DNA of 64,000 bases from OLB4 sp002050165. GTDB lineage: Bacteria; Bacteroidota; Ignavibacteria; Tepidaquicellales; Tepidaquicellaceae. The DNA lies in the NCBI GenBank assembly GCA_030263475.1, contig SZPC01000007.1, forward strand, positions 68,541 through 132,540, written 5' to 3'. Below, in pieces: positions 62,129 through 64,000 of this stretch; positions within the stretch are counted from its first letter, which is position 1, and every line of letters starts with the position of its first letter. The position numbers and the translations under genes are program-made. The notes under the pieces are model-generated. The model worked only from the letters and a program-made list of their open reading frames with translations. It was not told the DNA's origin and did no database searches.

Positions 62129-64000
62129 ATGAATCATACGAAAAAAATTTTTATTGCTTTATTTTTTGCAGCAGTAATATTTTTTGTGCTGATTTTTTCA
62201 GAATCAAAAAATGTTAAAAGCGATAACAATTATCTTTCTTTCTATGATGACCATAGTTATCGGGAAGGGGAATTATTGGTTATGCTAAAACCCGGTGTAC
62301 AACCTGAGGATTTTATCAAAGGATACACTGATATAAATCTTAGGGTTAAAAGGGAAGTGTTTTTAGATTACAATATCTGGTTATTTGAATATGAACCCCA
62401 AAGGTCTGCGCCGGTTGATGCTTTGCTGTCAGTAATGGGTAGCAGGGATGTGGCGATTGCACAGTTTAACCACGAAGTAGAATTACGGGAGACAATCCCA
62501 AACGACAGTCGGTTTAATGAAATGTGGGCGCTGAAAAACACCGGTCAGACCGGTGGTACACCGGGAGCTGATGTAAAAGCTACTTTTGCTTGGGATGTTA
62601 CAACAGGTGGTTTAACTTCAACCGGTGATACTATCGTAGTTGCGATGGTTGACGGAGGTTGTCTCTTAACTCACCCGGATCTTGTCGATAATATCTGGCG
62701 AAACTGGGGTGAAGTACCCGGTAACGGTATTGATGACGAAGGGAACGGATATGTTGACGATGTAAACGGCTGGAATGCTTACAACAATAGCGGAAATGTA
62801 CCTTCAAACTCTCACGGAACCCACGTTGCCGGAACAGTTGGGGCAATTGGAAACAATAATACCGGTGTTACTGGTGTAAGTTGGAATGTTAAGGTTATGA
62901 ACATTGCCGGATCGTCAGGTGACGAATCAACCGTTGTAACTGCTTACGCATACGCGCTTAAGCAGAGAAAGATTTATAACCAAACCAATGGGTCACAGGG
63001 CGCTTTTGTTGTGGCTACAAGTTCATCGTTTGGGGTCAATTACGGTAATCCTGCGAATTACCCTATCTGGTGCGCTTTTTATGATTCGTTGGGTGTAAAC
63101 GGAATTTTAAGCGCTGGCGCTACAATGAACATTAATGCCAATGTTGATATTACCGGAGATATCCCCACTGCTTGTCCAAGTGATTTTATGATTTCAGTAA
63201 CTAATACCACGAATACTGACGTTAAAAACTCCGGCGCTGCTTACGGACCAACTACAATTGACCTTGGTGCTCCGGGTACAAGTATTTTATCAACTGAATC
63301 AAATGGTAGCTATAGTCTTAAGACCGGAACATCAATGGCAACACCACACGTTGCCGGTGCAATTGGGTTACTTTATTCCGCTGCAAGTCCGCTATATATG
63401 AACCTTGCAAAAACGCAACCCGATTCAGCCGGGAGACTTTTTAAACATTTGTTGCTTTCAACTGTTGACACACTGGCGTCGCTCCAGGGGCTTCTCGTCT
63501 CTGAAGGAAGACTTAACCTTGAAAAGTTTATTAATTCAGTCCGGACAACCTATGTACCGGTACTCCATCCGTTTGCTCTGCAATCACCAGCACCGGGTGT
63601 TACTATAACATCTTTCCCGCAATCAACTACACCTGTTACAATTTCATGGGATACTTCTGCAACCGGAGCTACCTATAAATGGATTTTCGGGATGCCGTTA
63701 CCTTCAAGGTTGATGGAGTTAAGCGCGGGAACTAATTCATTAACACTAACACTTGGTTATATAGATGAGGTTCTTGCAGGATTTGGCGTGCAACCGGGAC
63801 AATCAGTCTCCGGTCAATGGGATGTATGGGCTTATAGAATGCTTCCTCAAAACGATTCATTGAAATCATCCAACGGTCCGAGAAGCATTACGCTTGAGCG
63901 CGGTATCCCCCAGCTTTCGGCTTTCAACCTGAACTCTCCGCCGAACAATACGACAATTACTACATCTGTGTTTAACAACTCACAGGTAAATTTCAACTGG
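62129..64000 (+). CDS. Subtilisin-family (S8) serine protease, 3' end outside window
   Basis: Open from ATG 62129 to the window end, 624 residues visible and still in frame. It has an N-terminal hydrophobic signal/anchor (about 6-23), then an inhibitor-like pro-domain (about 40-125) with GELLVMLKPGVQ. The catalytic triad is D175 (AMVDGG), H229 (SHGTHVAGT) and S402 (GTSMATPHVAG). Beta-rich domains follow the peptidase domain (VTITSFPQSTTPVTISWDT). The composition and N-terminus match secreted cell-surface proteases, and the missing C-terminus may carry a T9SS domain as in neighbours. Confidence 0.92.
   Translation, partial: MNHTKKIFIALFFAAVIFFVLIFSESKNVKSDNNYLSFYDDHSYREGELLVMLKPGVQPEDFIKGYTDINLRVKREVFLDYNIWLFEYEPQRSAPVDALLSVMGSRDVAIAQFNHEVELRETIPNDSRFNEMWALKNTGQTGGTPGADVKATFAWDVTTGGLTSTGDTIVVAMVDGGCLLTHPDLVDNIWRNWGEVPGNGIDDEGNGYVDDVNGWNAYNNSGNVPSNSHGTHVAGTVGAIGNNNTGVTGVSWNVKVMNIAGSSGDESTVVTAYAYALKQRKIYNQTNGSQGAFVVATSSSFGVNYGNPANYPIWCAFYDSLGVNGILSAGATMNINANVDITGDIPTACPSDFMISVTNTTNTDVKNSGAAYGPTTIDLGAPGTSILSTESNGSYSLKTGTSMATPHVAGAIGLLYSAASPLYMNLAKTQPDSAGRLFKHLLLSTVDTLASLQGLLVSEGRLNLEKFINSVRTTYVPVLHPFALQSPAPGVTITSFPQSTTPVTISWDTSATGATYKWIFGMPLPSRLMELSAGTNSLTLTLGYIDEVLAGFGVQPGQSVSGQWDVWAYRMLPQNDSLKSSNGPRSITLERGIPQLSAFNLNSPPNNTTITTSVFNNSQVNFNW

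Overview
The window is AT-rich bacterial DNA, almost entirely coding. It fits a member of the Bacteroidota/Chlorobiota (FCB) superphylum, most likely an Ignavibacteria-like lineage. The main evidence is four complete proteins ending in type IX secretion (T9SS) type-A sorting domains with the YPNP(F/M)NP signature, gingipain/PorU-like C25 peptidases, a UpxY-type NusG paralogue heading a polysaccharide locus, and two candidate promoters of Bacteroidetes type (TTG, 20 bases, TAnnTT(T)G). The lineage call is an inference; there is no rRNA gene here. Several genes start with TTG, and Shine-Dalgarno sequences are clear only in a few places.

Bases 1-23,000 are mostly housekeeping. In order: the end of a glutamate dehydrogenase, an ECF sigma factor, mutS, a YmdB-type phosphodiesterase, mscL, a decayed O-methyltransferase pseudogene, a ComEA/PilM-like pair overlapping rsmD and coaD, a thioredoxin-fold lipoprotein-like or exported protein, a DUF1572/DinB protein, B12-dependent ribonucleotide reductase (nrdJ), recA-recX, tRNA-Pro(TGG), pyrD and a rhomboid. 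Opposite these lies a 1196-residue flavoprotein that fuses a GltD-like reductase with a PyrK-like electron-transfer module. A reverse-strand stress-type operon follows (DUF6249, DUF4097 lipoprotein, ECF sigma factor, small membrane protein).

Bases 24,278-46,585 are a surface-glycan locus. A UpxY-like antiterminator is followed by a full set of enzymes for a UDP-2,3-diacetamido-glucuronic acid type sugar (WbpA dehydrogenase, WbpB oxidase, WbpE aminotransferase, WbpD acetyltransferase). Then come a Gmd plus a second aminotransferase (perosamine-like branch), UDP-galactopyranose mutase, and GT2, GT9 x2, GT4 and WecG/TagA glycosyltransferases. A methyltransferase and an O-antigen ligase/polymerase complete it. 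Two giant (1619 and 1633 aa) C25 peptidase-like proteins with T9SS sorting domains are embedded at the end (39,178-51,560). In Porphyromonas gingivalis the T9SS sortase PorU joins cargo to a sugar made by the Wbp pathway, so co-location of Wbp enzymes with PorU-like proteins suggests a self-contained locus for C-terminal glycan anchoring of secreted proteins. This is the most interesting hypothesis in the window.

Bases 51,694-62,007 hold a bacterial deoxyhypusine-synthase homologue and a five-gene SPFH/zinc-ribbon membrane module resembling the Bacillus ydjGHI phage-shock-type genes. After these come a T9SS cargo protein, a rhomboid overlapping a PAP2_C (sphingomyelin-synthase-like) protein, and an MFS exporter. 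The window ends inside a subtilisin-family protease (62,129 onward). No CRISPR array, insertion sequence, prophage or rRNA operon was seen.
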